From the NCBI GenBank assembly GCA_018645325.1, contig JABGOU010000014.1, forward strand, positions 1 to 64,000: a stretch of 64,000 bases of DNA, in the 5' to 3' direction. Source of the DNA: Desulfobacula sp. GTDB lineage: Bacteria > Desulfobacterota > Desulfobacteria > Desulfobacterales > Desulfobacteraceae. Of the stretch, positions 25,846 to 35,130 are shown one piece after another. The notes below the pieces were generated by a model, which worked only from the letters and a program-made list of their open reading frames with translations, was not told where the DNA came from and searched no databases. The translations under genes were made by a program, and so were the position numbers. Position 1 is the stretch's first letter; every line of letters begins with the position of its first letter.

Positions 25846-28314
25846 TTAGATAATAACTGCCTGGCCTATTTTTACCCAGCCAACCTTTCCATTTGAAAAC
25901 AATATTTTCAAATGGCTGGTTTTTCTTTGTTCAACCTTTACTTTGGTTCCGGCATGAAGGTTGAATAATTTTGTAGAAGTGTCTGTAATACCTGAACGTA
26001 CTGCAACTTCATCCTGCACAATAACGGCATTTTGCCTTACAGACCGCTTATAGTAATTAACCCATACAACGGCTGTGACCAGAACAAATAATGAAAAAAG
26101 GATAATACCGGTTCCTGAAAAAATTTTTTGTTTTTTAATCACTCGTACAACAGCCCATGTAAAAAAAACAAAAGAAAGGAAAATGGCTGTAATCTGAATT
26201 GTTTTTGCAGGAATCAAATTATCCCAGAAAAAAAGAACATCCATCATAGCCAGATTTTCTTCTTTTTTATCTTTTACAAGGGTATTGGCATATTCAAGGT
26301 TAAACTTCAGGTCAGGGTCATTAGGGGACAAAACCTTTGCTCTTTCATACCATAAAATAGCCTGACCTATATCATTGGCTTTCAGATGAGCATTTCCAAT
26401 ATTGTAAAAAAGATAGGGATTTTTAATATTATTTTGGGCAAGGGCTTCAAAATTTATGGCTGCCTGTTTGAATTTTCCTTGTTTATAATTTTTAATACCA
26501 TCCAAAAACAAAGCAGAGTTATCGGCTATTACCTTTTGAGGGAAGGAAAAAATAACTCCCACACAGATCAAGGCAAGACAAAACAATTTCATTGTCTGCT
26601 TTGTTTTTGCCAAAAGCTCCCTTGCCTTGTTCTCATCGATTTTTTTCCCGCCAAACCGAAAAGATTCAATAGTTTCAAGCAGATGGGTTATCCCGCCTAT
26701 TTTGAGCTCATCCACATTTGCCTTAGTTAAAATCTTTTGAGCTTCTTTAATCGTTATAGTCTCTCCTCTTTTTTTCCCTTTGCTGAAAATCAGCGCCACC
26801 AGGCTTGAATAAAGATGTCCTAAAAAGTCTTTATCCAGGCTGTCCATTTTGTCTGCTTTTTTTAAATGATTTTTTGCCTTATCTTCCATTATCTTTTCAA
26901 CAGGTAAATCTTTTTTTGCAACCAGGGTAAATAATTTTACCCCTGAAAATAAAACCACGGGAACTGATAACAATAAAACAAAAAAGAAAGGGCTTATTTC
27001 ACGCTGGTTCTCCAATACGAAAACTCCTTCTTTTATCTCCAGGATATCCTTATTAACAAGGGAAACCTCTTCTTTAACAATTGATTTATCCTTTGCGGGG
27101 TCCATTTCAGATACGGCCAGATGCATTTCTTGTGACTGGGAGACAGTAAGTAATATTTTCCCTGTGGAAATGGTTTTAAAATTTTTTTTATCCACATCAA
27201 AATATACCAATGAAACAGGATTGATCAAAAATTTTCCAGACTTTACAGGAACAATGGCTTTCTTAAATGTTTTAGAGCCCTCATATCCTTTTTCAGTCAA
27301 ATTAATGGTTTCAACAGGGCTGTCGTCATAAACCTTAAACAAATCCTGATCCAGGTCCATTTCAGGAAGACTTGCATCCATTATATTTCCTGATCCCAGG
27401 ATTTTTATAGTAAGGGTCGCAGACTCACCTGCTTTAAGGCTTGTTTTATCCATTTTAGCTTTAATACCAAAGCTGCCAACAAGCCCTGAAAACTTAAATT
27501 TACCCTGGTAGGCAGGGACAGGATCAACTTTAATTTTTATAGAATTTGACACAACCCTGACGGGTTTGAAATTATTAGAAGAAAAAAAAGAATTATTAAA
27601 AAAAGAATTAAACTGCGAATCCCGGCTTGATTCCACAATCACCCTTGCAATCAGTGAGGCAGGATCAATAGTAAAGGTTCCAGGGCCTGTAGGAATAATG
27701 ATATAATCAACCTGGGTTACATTATACAAAACCCCATTTATGTTCCTGGTATAGTTTTTTTCCTTTTCAAAAGGTTTTGATGAAAATGCCTTAAATTCAG
27801 GAGGCCTTTCAAACCCTAAACCAGACAACCTTTTTGAGGTAAAAAACTTCAAAGAGAAGACTGTCTGCTCACCAACAAAAAGGTTTTGCTTTGCCACGTC
27901 TGCTGTGGCAAACAATGCCTTGACATCATCAGGATTAACCATTTGGTCTGATACTTTGATGACAATTTGCTTTGTAAAAGAGGTTTCACCATCCATGACA
28001 GCCTTTATGGCAGGGATTTTCAAAATCCCTTTTTTCAAAGGGATTAAAACATATTGGTAGCTCGCCTTTCTTTCGGATTTGCCATTAATATAGTTATAAC
28101 TTGAAGAGGAACCTCGGGATATCACTTTAAAATCCTTGATCATGGAAAGATCGAGATCAGCCTTTGGGCCCCTGACCACAACTGTTAAAAAGACAGAGTC
28201 TTCCTTAGAAATACTGGATTTATCAACTTGGGCCGTGACATCAAAACAGATACCCGTGCCAGGTAAAATAAAGGCAAGCAAAATTAAAACAAAAAAAATA
28301 ACTTTTAATTTCAT
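25846..28314 (-). CDS. BatD-BatE fusion: oxygen-tolerance protein with TPR and SH3 domains
   Basis: 822 residues from ATG 28314, at the signal peptide MKLKVIFFVLILLAFILPG; an in-frame ATG at 28338 is possible. Residues 25-430 are BatD-type beta domains (VTAQVDKSSISKEDSVFLTV, then SGNIMDASLPEMD). A membrane segment lies at about 450-475 and a cytoplasmic helical part follows. A second signal-like segment is MKLFCLALICVGVIFSFP (about 580). TPR repeats follow (ALFLDGIKNYKQGKFKQAA, YNIGNAHLKANDIGQAILWYERA), then two membrane segments and a C-terminal SH3_3 domain. The second half is what BatE genes encode separately elsewhere. It is the last gene of the MoxR/Bat operon and probably a membrane scaffold. 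Confidence 0.82.
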   Translation of the reverse strand: MKLKVIFFVLILLAFILPGTGICFDVTAQVDKSSISKEDSVFLTVVVRGPKADLDLSMIKDFKVISRGSSSSYNYINGKSERKASYQYVLIPLKKGILKIPAIKAVMDGETSFTKQIVIKVSDQMVNPDDVKALFATADVAKQNLFVGEQTVFSLKFFTSKRLSGLGFERPPEFKAFSSKPFEKEKNYTRNINGVLYNVTQVDYIIIPTGPGTFTIDPASLIARVIVESSRDSQFNSFFNNSFFSSNNFKPVRVVSNSIKIKVDPVPAYQGKFKFSGLVGSFGIKAKMDKTSLKAGESATLTIKILGSGNIMDASLPEMDLDQDLFKVYDDSPVETINLTEKGYEGSKTFKKAIVPVKSGKFLINPVSLVYFDVDKKNFKTISTGKILLTVSQSQEMHLAVSEMDPAKDKSIVKEEVSLVNKDILEIKEGVFVLENQREISPFFFVLLLSVPVVLFSGVKLFTLVAKKDLPVEKIMEDKAKNHLKKADKMDSLDKDFLGHLYSSLVALIFSKGKKRGETITIKEAQKILTKANVDELKIGGITHLLETIESFRFGGKKIDENKARELLAKTKQTMKLFCLALICVGVIFSFPQKVIADNSALFLDGIKNYKQGKFKQAAINFEALAQNNIKNPYLFYNIGNAHLKANDIGQAILWYERAKVLSPNDPDLKFNLEYANTLVKDKKEENLAMMDVLFFWDNLIPAKTIQITAIFLSFVFFTWAVVRVIKKQKIFSGTGIILFSLFVLVTAVVWVNYYKRSVRQNAVIVQDEVAVRSGITDTSTKLFNLHAGTKVKVEQRKTSHLKILFSNGKVGWVKIGQAVII

Positions 28315-28318
28315 ATCA

Positions 28319-30151
28319 TTACCAGTCTTTCTCAACATTTTGTTTTTCCAACACGGGCATCATTGCACCTCCAGGTTTGTCTTCAAGACGATTGAGCATA
28401 TTCTCCAAAATCTTTTGGGCCTGTTCAGGCGCCTTATCTTCAGGTGATGCTTTATCCTCCCGGGACTCCGATGAAGTTTTTTCAGGTTTATCCTGGGGCT
28501 TATTTCCCTTTCCCTGTTTCTCTTTGGGTTTATCTTGTTCCTTTTGCCCTTTCTTGTCTAAATCTTTGTTATTATCTTTTTTATCCTCATTGTTATTCTG
28601 ATTTTTTTCAGGATTCTGTCCTTGTTTATTGTCCTGATCTTCTTTGTTTTCCTTATCGTCTTTATTGTCTTTATTTTCTTTATTATCTTTATTTTTATCG
28701 GATTGGGTTTCCTTGTGTTTTTGCTCTTCTTGTTTCAGTCTGGCTAACTCCAGGTTTTCTTTTGCCTGTATGTCATAGGGAAAATTGTTCAGGAGAGCTT
28801 CATACTCTTTGATGGCCTCATCAAAATCTTCCATTCGATAGTATGTATTGGCAAGGTTGTACCGGGCATCATGCGCAAGCTTTATATCCTTAGTTTTTGC
28901 GGCCTCCATAAAATTTGTTTTTGCCTGTTCAAATTCATTGTTCATATAGGCGGCAACACCAATATTATAATAAAGTCTAGCATTTTCAGGATCTTTAAGC
29001 TGGGCATCAATAAAATGCGTTTTGGCCTGTTCATAGTTTAGTTCCTCAAATGCTTTTATTCCAGAATTGACGCTGGAAGTAACAGACTGTGCATAAACAG
29101 ATTCTTTCTGAAAAACAAAAATACTCAAACCAATTGCAAACACAATTATTGATAATCCTCTTAATCTCTTTTTTGAGGACAATATAAATTCTATCAGCAA
29201 TAAAACCACACAAGGAAAAAGAAACCATTGATACCTGTTTTCCCAGATTTTTTGTTTCCCTGATGTCAAGGTTTTACGTTCCATGGTTCCAAGGATTTTA
29301 TCTTTATAAATCAGGTCAAGATCCATATCTCCTGCCACAGATCTGACATGGGTTCCCCCGGTCATGGCAGCCAGTTTTTCAAGGGTCTTTGTATCCACCT
29401 TTGATAAAATAATATTGCCCGAGGTATCTTCTTTAAATCCGCCTTTTGCATCGGGAATGGGTGCACCCTGTGAGCTTCCAACCCCAATACTAAAAATTTT
29501 AATTCCCTGTTTGGCCATTTCCCGGGCAGTCTCTTCCACATCTCCTGAGGTAGATTCTCCATCAGTAATAATAATAATGGCTTTTTGTGTATCAGACTCT
29601 TTTTCAAAACCATTATAAGCTTCTTTAATTGCATGATCGAGATTTGTCCCGCCCACGGGCAGATACCCCGGTTCCAGAACCTTTAAAAAAATATTAAACG
29701 CTTCATGGTCAAGGGTTAAGGGGCACTGGAGAATTGCCCTTCCTGAAAAGGCCACAAGCCCTGCCCTGTCTGATTTCATCATACGAAGCAGATCAATAAT
29801 CTCTCTTTTTGCCCGTTCAAGCCGGTTGGGCTTGATATCCTGTGCCAGCATACTTTTTGAACAATCAAGGGCAATCATGATATCCACCCCTTTCTGGTTC
29901 GTCTTTTCCCATCTGTATCCCCATTGGGGAACTGACAGTGCAACAATGGCGAAACCAAAAGATATTATGATTAAGCTTGTCTTTATCCACCTTTTTTGGG
30001 GATCAAACCCTGGAACTAAAGAAGCAATCATATTTGTCCCTGCAAATCGGGCGAGTATCTTTTTTCGTTTCAGAATGCCATAGGCCATTATACCTAACAC
30101 AGGGATCAGCCCCCATAACAAATTCAACAGGTATGGACTGGCAAATTTCAT
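28319..30151 (-). CDS. BatB-BatC fusion: VWA-domain membrane protein with TPRs and acidic/basic tail
   Basis: 610 residues. Two N-terminal membrane segments flank a short loop. The VWA domain (about 90-290) has MIDAS motif ALDCSKSM, GGTNL and ITDGEST. Two more membrane segments lie at about 310-355. TPRs follow (YYNIGVAAYMNNEFEQAKTNF, ARYNLANTYYRMEDFDEAI). The tail (about 470-585) is almost only K, D, E, N and Q, and ENMLNRLEDKPGGAMM closes the protein. BatB and BatC are separate genes in Bacteroides-type loci, so this is a fusion. Its stop lies five bases before the BatD-E start. The family is tied to stress or oxygen tolerance by genetics; the mechanism is unclear. Confidence 0.83.
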   Translation of the reverse strand: MKFASPYLLNLLWGLIPVLGIMAYGILKRKKILARFAGTNMIASLVPGFDPQKRWIKTSLIIISFGFAIVALSVPQWGYRWEKTNQKGVDIMIALDCSKSMLAQDIKPNRLERAKREIIDLLRMMKSDRAGLVAFSGRAILQCPLTLDHEAFNIFLKVLEPGYLPVGGTNLDHAIKEAYNGFEKESDTQKAIIIITDGESTSGDVEETAREMAKQGIKIFSIGVGSSQGAPIPDAKGGFKEDTSGNIILSKVDTKTLEKLAAMTGGTHVRSVAGDMDLDLIYKDKILGTMERKTLTSGKQKIWENRYQWFLFPCVVLLLIEFILSSKKRLRGLSIIVFAIGLSIFVFQKESVYAQSVTSSVNSGIKAFEELNYEQAKTHFIDAQLKDPENARLYYNIGVAAYMNNEFEQAKTNFMEAAKTKDIKLAHDARYNLANTYYRMEDFDEAIKEYEALLNNFPYDIQAKENLELARLKQEEQKHKETQSDKNKDNKENKDNKDDKENKEDQDNKQGQNPEKNQNNNEDKKDNNKDLDKKGQKEQDKPKEKQGKGNKPQDKPEKTSSESREDKASPEDKAPEQAQKILENMLNRLEDKPGGAMMPVLEKQNVEKDW

Positions 30152-31147
30152 TTAAGGCACCCTTAAAAATCGTGTGTTTGTCAAAATAATATAAATGAGA
30201 AAAAGGATCAGGCCCATAGCAAGCATTCCTGGATACAATTCCTTGTACTCCACCCACTTTTCAACATCTACCTTTGTTTTTTCAAGGTTGTTGATCATCT
30301 CATAAATCCGGCCCAGTGATTTTAAATCCCCTGCTTCAAAAAAACCGGCCTGTGTCTTTTCGGCAATTGTTTTTAAAGCATCAATGTCCACATCCACTTT
30401 TTGATAAACATATTGCTTACCAAACAATCCATCCACAAGAAAGGGCGCTTCCCCTTTTGTGCCCACGGCAATGGTATAAATTTTCACTTTTCTTTGAACA
30501 GCAATTTTTATTGCATCCTGCCAGGAAAGCTCGCCTGAATTGCTTTTTCCATCTGTTAACAAAATAATAATATTGGATTTGCTTTCAATATCTTCCAGAC
30601 GTTTTAAAGAGATACCAATGGCATCTCCAATTGCTGTTCTGGGTCCTGCCGCCCCTATTCTCAAACGGTCCAGAATAAAGGCTATGGTATTATAATCCCG
30701 GGTTAAGGGAATCTGTGTAAATGCATTTGTTCCAAAAACCACCATGCCGATACGGTCGCCTTCACGTTTCATAATAAACTCTCGGACCACAGTTTTAACA
30801 GCTTCCAGGCGTGTTACAATTTTATTGTCTTTTTTAAAATCAAGGGCCCGCATGGATTCGGAAAGGTCAAGAGCCAGGATAATATTAACCCCTTCAGTGG
30901 TCACATTTATTTTCTTATCTCCGAACTGGGGTCTTGCAAGGGCAAGGATCAACAGGATCAAAGATATTATTTTTAAAACAGGGATAAATTTAGAAACCCC
31001 TGCCATAAGAGATGGGGGAAAAGTTTCAAAACCTTTTAACGAGGACACCTTTATTATATTTTTACTTTTCTTTCTAATCTTTAAAAAAATCACAAAAGCA
31101 ACCACAAGCAGCAATAATAAAAACAAAGGAGAAGCAAATCTAAACAT
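30152..31147 (-). CDS. batA: BatA: VWA-domain membrane protein
   Basis: 331 residues. Membrane segments lie at about 5-22, 55-72 and 305-325. Between them is a VWA domain with MIDAS LALDLSESM (DxSxS), Thr in GPRTAIGDAIG and ILLTDGKSN. It is the classic BatA layout, with the VWA domain facing the periplasm or cytoplasm between N- and C-terminal anchors. The start ATG overlaps the preceding stop by one base and its own stop abuts the BatB start, so all are co-translated. It presumably binds divalent metal and partner proteins under MoxR control. Confidence 0.86.
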   Translation of the reverse strand: MFRFASPLFLLLLLVVAFVIFLKIRKKSKNIIKVSSLKGFETFPPSLMAGVSKFIPVLKIISLILLILALARPQFGDKKINVTTEGVNIILALDLSESMRALDFKKDNKIVTRLEAVKTVVREFIMKREGDRIGMVVFGTNAFTQIPLTRDYNTIAFILDRLRIGAAGPRTAIGDAIGISLKRLEDIESKSNIIILLTDGKSNSGELSWQDAIKIAVQRKVKIYTIAVGTKGEAPFLVDGLFGKQYVYQKVDVDIDALKTIAEKTQAGFFEAGDLKSLGRIYEMINNLEKTKVDVEKWVEYKELYPGMLAMGLILFLIYIILTNTRFLRVP

Positions 31148-31689
31148 TATTGGTTTTCTTCCTTTTTTTCCAAAAGTTTTATCAGATCATTTTCTATTTT
31201 ACTGATTAGCTTTTTAACAAAGGAAAGATCATTTTTTATCTGATCTTTTCCAGGAACAATCCCGGCATATTTAATTGGGTCACAATACTTTTGAAACCTT
31301 GTAATTTCTTTTTTTTGCCCCTTATCAAAATCAAGAAGCATTATGCCTCTGATAAACTCCTGGGATGTCATCTCTATGGCATTAATGCCAAAGGAACCTT
31401 TGATATATTTTCTCAAGACAGCCGTCAGATTAAAATAAAAAAGTCTTGGATCGATCATTTCTCTTTGTAAAAGAAGATCAAGCTCTTTTAAGGCAGCGTC
31501 ATAAGGTGCCGGGGGTTCTGGAAGATATTTAGGCTCTGTACTCTGGTTTCTTTTTTTCAAATATTTTTTTATCAGAAAAAATATGACAACCAAAACAATG
31601 ATCACCCCTGATATTATCAAGATAATTTTAAGAAGCATGGGATCAAACCCTAACCGGACCGGGGGTCTTATACCGTGGATATCCTTCAT
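31147..31689 (-). CDS. DUF4381-type membrane protein of the Bat operon
   Basis: 180 residues. One membrane segment lies at about 20-43 (LKIILIISGVIIVLVVIFFLIKK in part). A helical cytoplasmic domain follows (ALKELDLLLQREMIDPRLFYFNLTAVLRKYIKGSFGINAIEMTSQEF), as in DUF4381 proteins found between DUF58 and BatA genes. The length is as usual. The function is unknown; the constant gene position suggests it is part of the MoxR-Bat membrane complex. It lies one base from the DUF58 gene on one side and overlaps batA on the other. Confidence 0.78.
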   Translation of the reverse strand: MKDIHGIRPPVRLGFDPMLLKIILIISGVIIVLVVIFFLIKKYLKKRNQSTEPKYLPEPPAPYDAALKELDLLLQREMIDPRLFYFNLTAVLRKYIKGSFGINAIEMTSQEFIRGIMLLDFDKGQKKEITRFQKYCDPIKYAGIVPGKDQIKNDLSFVKKLISKIENDLIKLLEKKEENQ

Positions 31690-32568
31690 CTATCTTAATC
31701 GCCTTTCCCTGAATCTAAAATATTGCAACAGGGTATCAGAAACAGATGCAGAGGTTTCAAGCTCGATCACATCACTTTTTGCCCTTAAAAAATTATTCAA
31801 TGTTTTCTTGTGACCTGTCTGTTTTATGGATAAGAATTCTTGTTGAGTCTTTTTATTGAATGCATCAAACAAAATTTGTCTTTTGCTTTCAAAGTCACAC
31901 AGGGTAATGATGCCTTTTCCCGGCAGTTTAAATGCTCCTTTATCATAGATCATTACCCCTATCGTCTCATGCTTTTGTCGAATTCTTCTGAGACTTTTCA
32001 GGTAGCCCTCGTCCAGAAAATCAGACAATATAAAAACAAAAGACCTTTTCTTGGATATTTTCCCCAGATAGTCCAGAGCTTCTGATATATTGGTGCCCTT
32101 TCCCTTAGGATAAAAGGTAAATATCTCTTTTATCACCCGCCAGATATGGCTGGAGCCTTTTTTAGGCGGTATATATTTTTCAACCCTGTCTGTAAAAAAA
32201 ATTACGCCCACTTTATCATTATTTTTAATGGCATTAAAAGCCAGTACCGATGCTACCTCGGCTGCTTTTTCAAGTTTAGGGCCTGAAAATGTGCCGAATT
32301 TTAAAGAAGAACTCATATCAATAAGCAGCATGACAATACTTTCACGTTCTTCCTTATAAAGTTTGACAAAGGGCTTGCCAAGCCTTGCTGAAACCTTCCA
32401 GTCCAGAGTTTTGACATCATCTCCGGGGGCATATTCCCTGACTTCTTCAAACTCGATACCAGAGCCCCTGAACACGGATTTATACTGGCCTGCCATAATA
32501 TTGTTTACAGAACGGCTGGATTTAATATGAATTCGTTTTATTTTTTTAATAATATGCGCAGGAATCAT
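31690..32568 (-). CDS. DUF58 family protein
   Basis: 292 residues. The DUF58 hallmark is EFEEVREYAPGDDVKTLDWKVSARLGKPFVKLYKEE (residues about 39-73, given here only as landmarks EFEEVREY and DWKVSARLG). It is followed by a VWA-like core with LLIDMSSSLKFG and FILSDFLDEGYL. No membrane segment is present. It is normally encoded next to MoxR AAA+ ATPases, as here (14 bases downstream of moxR), and is thought to be their adaptor or client. GGGAG precedes ATG 32568. Confidence 0.85.
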   Translation of the reverse strand: MIPAHIIKKIKRIHIKSSRSVNNIMAGQYKSVFRGSGIEFEEVREYAPGDDVKTLDWKVSARLGKPFVKLYKEERESIVMLLIDMSSSLKFGTFSGPKLEKAAEVASVLAFNAIKNNDKVGVIFFTDRVEKYIPPKKGSSHIWRVIKEIFTFYPKGKGTNISEALDYLGKISKKRSFVFILSDFLDEGYLKSLRRIRQKHETIGVMIYDKGAFKLPGKGIITLCDFESKRQILFDAFNKKTQQEFLSIKQTGHKKTLNNFLRAKSDVIELETSASVSDTLLQYFRFRERRLR

Positions 32569-32582
32569 TTAAAAAGCTCCCT

Positions 32583-33557
32583 TTAGGGCACCTCAACAGA
32601 GTCAAAAAGGGTCTGGATGATATCATCGGTTGAAATATCTTCCGCCTCTGCTTCAAAGCTTAAAATAATTCTGTGACGTAATACATCAGGGCCCACAAGC
32701 TTGATATCCTGGGGCGTGATATAGGCTCTGCCTGATAAAAATGCATTCACCCGGGCAGCTTTTGCAAGGAAAATACTGGCCCTTGGAGATGCTCCATATT
32801 CGATATATTCGGCCACATCCATTCCATAACTATCCGGCTTTCTTGTGGCAAATATCAGATCTACAATATACTCTTTTAGTTTTTCATCCACATAGATCTG
32901 ATCAATCAATTGACCCATACCCGCGATTTGGCCACAATTGATTACCGGGCTTATGGCATCAGGTCTTTGAAAACTGTTCTTTTTAAGAATCTCAAGTTCC
33001 TGAGCCTTGTCTGGATAGTCAACCCGCACTTTAAGCATAAACCTATCCACCTGGGCTTCAGGCAAAGGATAGGTCCCTTCCTGTTCAATGGGATTCTGGG
33101 TGGCTAAAACAATAAAAGGGGCTGGTAATGAATATGTTTGATCCCCAATGGTCACCTGTTTTTCCTCCATGGCTTCAAGCAGCGCTGACTGCACCTTTGA
33201 AGGTGCCCTGTTAATCTCATCAGCCAGGATTATATTATTAAACAAGGGTCCTTTTCTTGTTACAAAATCAGATGTTTTGGGCCGGTAGATTTCAGTTCCG
33301 GTTAAATCCGCCGGAAGAAGATCCGGGGTAAACTGAATACGCTTGAACTGAGCCTGCACAGCAGAAGCAAGTGCTTTTACCGCACTTGTTTTTGCCAATC
33401 CCGGAACCCCTTCAATAAGGATATGCCCTCCTGTTAAAAGCCCTGTTAAAAGACTGTCCACCAGTTTTTCCTGACCCACAAGTTCCTTTGCGATCTCATT
33501 TCGGATACTGCTGATTAAAAGATGATTTTTCTCTATTGATTCTTGGATCTGTTCCAT
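32583..33557 (-). CDS. moxR: MoxR-family AAA+ ATPase
   Basis: 324 residues. Walker A variant is EGVPGLAKTSAV (about 54-65), Walker B is NIILADEINRAPSKVQSALLEAM, sensor 1 is VLATQNPIEQEGTYPLPEAQVDRFM, and the arginine-finger and lid region is YGASPRASIFLAKAARV. This is a typical full-length MoxR protein. It is the first gene of the six-gene operon and probably acts as a chaperone that remodels or loads the VWA proteins encoded downstream. No obvious regulator-binding site is seen upstream. Confidence 0.9.
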   Translation of the reverse strand: MEQIQESIEKNHLLISSIRNEIAKELVGQEKLVDSLLTGLLTGGHILIEGVPGLAKTSAVKALASAVQAQFKRIQFTPDLLPADLTGTEIYRPKTSDFVTRKGPLFNNIILADEINRAPSKVQSALLEAMEEKQVTIGDQTYSLPAPFIVLATQNPIEQEGTYPLPEAQVDRFMLKVRVDYPDKAQELEILKKNSFQRPDAISPVINCGQIAGMGQLIDQIYVDEKLKEYIVDLIFATRKPDSYGMDVAEYIEYGASPRASIFLAKAARVNAFLSGRAYITPQDIKLVGPDVLRHRIILSFEAEAEDISTDDIIQTLFDSVEVP

Positions 33558-33662
33558 ATTCTTTTATGCCCTTATCCTATAAATTTTACCCATGACAAAA
33601 ATATAATTTTTGATAAATATAATATTTCAAAATAAAGTGTCAAGACATGAAACAAGCAAGGC

Positions 33663-33752
33663 AGGGCAATCGCATGTAGTTTCCTTATGATTCGTCCATA
33701 CCCGTTCAGACCAGTTTACCTTTCCATCGCCGACTGGAACTAATTGACAGGC
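33663..33752. repeat. Diverged direct repeat, copy A (flanks tetR)
   Basis: About 90 bases, roughly 78% alike by eye to 34600-34689 and in the same orientation. The minus strand reads in both copies as GKVNxSERVWxNHK followed by TCD, so both come from one protein-coding ancestor. The surrounding gap 33558-33884 has no other gene; a 79-codon minus-strand frame here is the remnant itself. Confidence 0.6.
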
Positions 33753-33884
33753 CCCAAAATGCTCATCCAAGGTAATCTGGTCTGAACTAGCTGCTTTGCC
33801 AATAATTACAATCCTTGTTGAGGATAGTAACCAAATATTATTTACATGCGTTGGACCTGCAAGCAAGGAGTTAAACCTTAATTG

Positions 33885-34502
33885 CTATTTATTTATAAGC
33901 TGATCAGCATAAAGAGAGGAAGTGATTTTGATTACTTTTATAATGTGATCTCTAACGGCTTTTTTATCTTTTAACGAATAATTGCGGAAGGTCATCAAAA
34001 TACCGGTTATCGATGCAATAAATGAGTGGGAATACAACCGGGCATTCTGATTCTTTACGTCATGCCTTTTCAGAAGCTGCTCAAAAAGATCGAAAAAAAT
34101 CTTGGTCACGGAATCGAATTTGCCCATAACCGGATTTGCAAGGTTATTTTTCAACATCAGATAGGTCATCATCTGAAATGTTGATTCATTGTCTATCAGA
34201 TGGTTGGCGAATTTGATGCCAAACTCTTCAATACTTGCCGGAATATCCTTTTGAACCAATGTTTTAAACTCTATGCTTGCAAAAGAAATATCCTGAATAA
34301 AAGCTTCATGGAATAATTCTTCCTGGCTTGGAAAATATCTGTAAATGGTTGCAGGAGAAATGCCTGCCTCTTCGGCGACTTCCCTCATGCCCACCTCAAA
34401 GAAAGGCTTTTTGGCAAAAAGTGCTAAAGCAGATTCAATGACGATTTGTTTTCTTGCTTGTTTTTCTTTTTCCTTTAACTCTGCAAATCTTGATTCACCC
34501 AC
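33885..34502 (-). CDS. TetR/AcrR-family transcriptional regulator
   Basis: 205 residues. The N-terminal helix-turn-helix (about 15-65) reads IVIESALALFAKKPFFEVGMREVAEEAGISPATIYRYFPSQEELF (landmarks: MREVAEEAGIS, TIYRYFPSQEELF). The C-terminal helical ligand domain (70-205) is not recognisable to a subgroup. It lies alone between two copies of a diverged direct repeat, so it may have arrived with a mobile segment. Its target is unknown; no adjacent efflux or enzyme gene is present. The nearest genes are the moxR operon (same strand, downstream) and the arginine kinase pair (opposite strand). Confidence 0.87.
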   Translation of the reverse strand: MGESRFAELKEKEKQARKQIVIESALALFAKKPFFEVGMREVAEEAGISPATIYRYFPSQEELFHEAFIQDISFASIEFKTLVQKDIPASIEEFGIKFANHLIDNESTFQMMTYLMLKNNLANPVMGKFDSVTKIFFDLFEQLLKRHDVKNQNARLYSHSFIASITGILMTFRNYSLKDKKAVRDHIIKVIKITSSLYADQLINK

Positions 34503-34599
34503 TAATATCCTACCTTTTCCAAGTATTTATGATTGATTGAATAATCTTTTTGACTTATCATTTGTTCAGCCATCTGACAAGGAAAAAACTTTTCTATAC

Positions 34600-34689
34600 A
34601 GGGTAATCGCATGTAATTTTTTTGTGATTACTCCATACCCGTTCAGATCGGTTTACCTTTCCTTCGCTGGATGGGACATGTTGACAGGC
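34600..34689. repeat. Diverged direct repeat, copy B (flanks tetR)
   Basis: Partner of 33663-33752. The minus-strand reading is ACQHVPSSEGKVNRSERVWS in part. It lies upstream of tetR in the 34503-34938 gap, which otherwise holds only the fourth palindromic element and the likely tetR promoter. Confidence 0.6.
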
Positions 34690-34768
34690 TCTATGTCGGG
34701 CTACACTTGTGGCGGAAAAACTGTCACAGATATTGACGCTTCTTCTCAAAATTGATACAAATAAATTT

Positions 34769-34903
34769 GTAATTGTTCAGCCCGTTAAAAAAAGTTATCC
34801 CCAAAGCCCTGTCTGATGGATATTTGCAGGAGGTTAAGCGAATAGCCTCGAAACAAATATCCATCAGACAGGGCGGGTTCAAGCGTAAGAGCTGAATAAT
34901 TAC
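34769..34903 (+). mobile_element. Palindromic MITE, copy 4
   Basis: 135 bp, the best-preserved type. Its arms are perfect over 21 bp around a 27-base loop. A perfect 8-bp duplication, ATAAATTT, lies at 34761-34768 and 34904-34911. It lies 35 bases upstream of the Cys-rich small ORF. Confidence 0.92.
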
Positions 34904-34938
34904 ATAAATTTTAACTTTTTATTTGAAAATATTTTGCC

Positions 34939-35124
34939 ATGGAAACCATCATAAATAGAGATATGTTTGATTTTGAAATCGGGTACTTAACAAAAAGCCC
35001 GTGCATGACTTGTGAAAACAAACCTTTGCTTCCCCGTTGTCATAAAGATTGCCTGATCCTGGACAAAATCCAGACAATGCTTGCAAGGGGCATCTCATCA
35101 CAGTCATCTTTAATCGAGAATTAA
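34939..35124 (+). CDS. Small Cys-rich protein upstream of arginine kinase
   Basis: 61 residues. Four Cys are set as CMTC (22-25) and CHKDC (about 35-39) around ENKPLLPR, plausible as a small zinc site. The C-terminal half looks helical (LILDKIQTMLARG). The stop lies six bases before the kinase start, so the two are probably co-translated. No strong ribosome site precedes ATG 34939. The family is not recognised. A resemblance to McsA, the zinc partner of the protein-arginine kinase McsB, is suggested only by Cys pairs and neighbourhood. The kinase itself is not McsB-like, because it keeps the full N-terminal domain. Confidence 0.5.
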   Translation: METIINRDMFDFEIGYLTKSPCMTCENKPLLPRCHKDCLILDKIQTMLARGISSQSSLIEN

Positions 35125-35130
35125 CACCTT

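Noticed and set aside
33627-33866. 79-codon minus-strand frame left of tetR
   Set aside because: Only the part shared with the second direct repeat looks coding; it is a remnant, not an intact gene.
34769-34903. Regularly recurring palindromes considered as a CRISPR array
   Set aside because: Copies are kilobases apart with target duplications and no spacers or cas genes; they are dispersed mobile elements.
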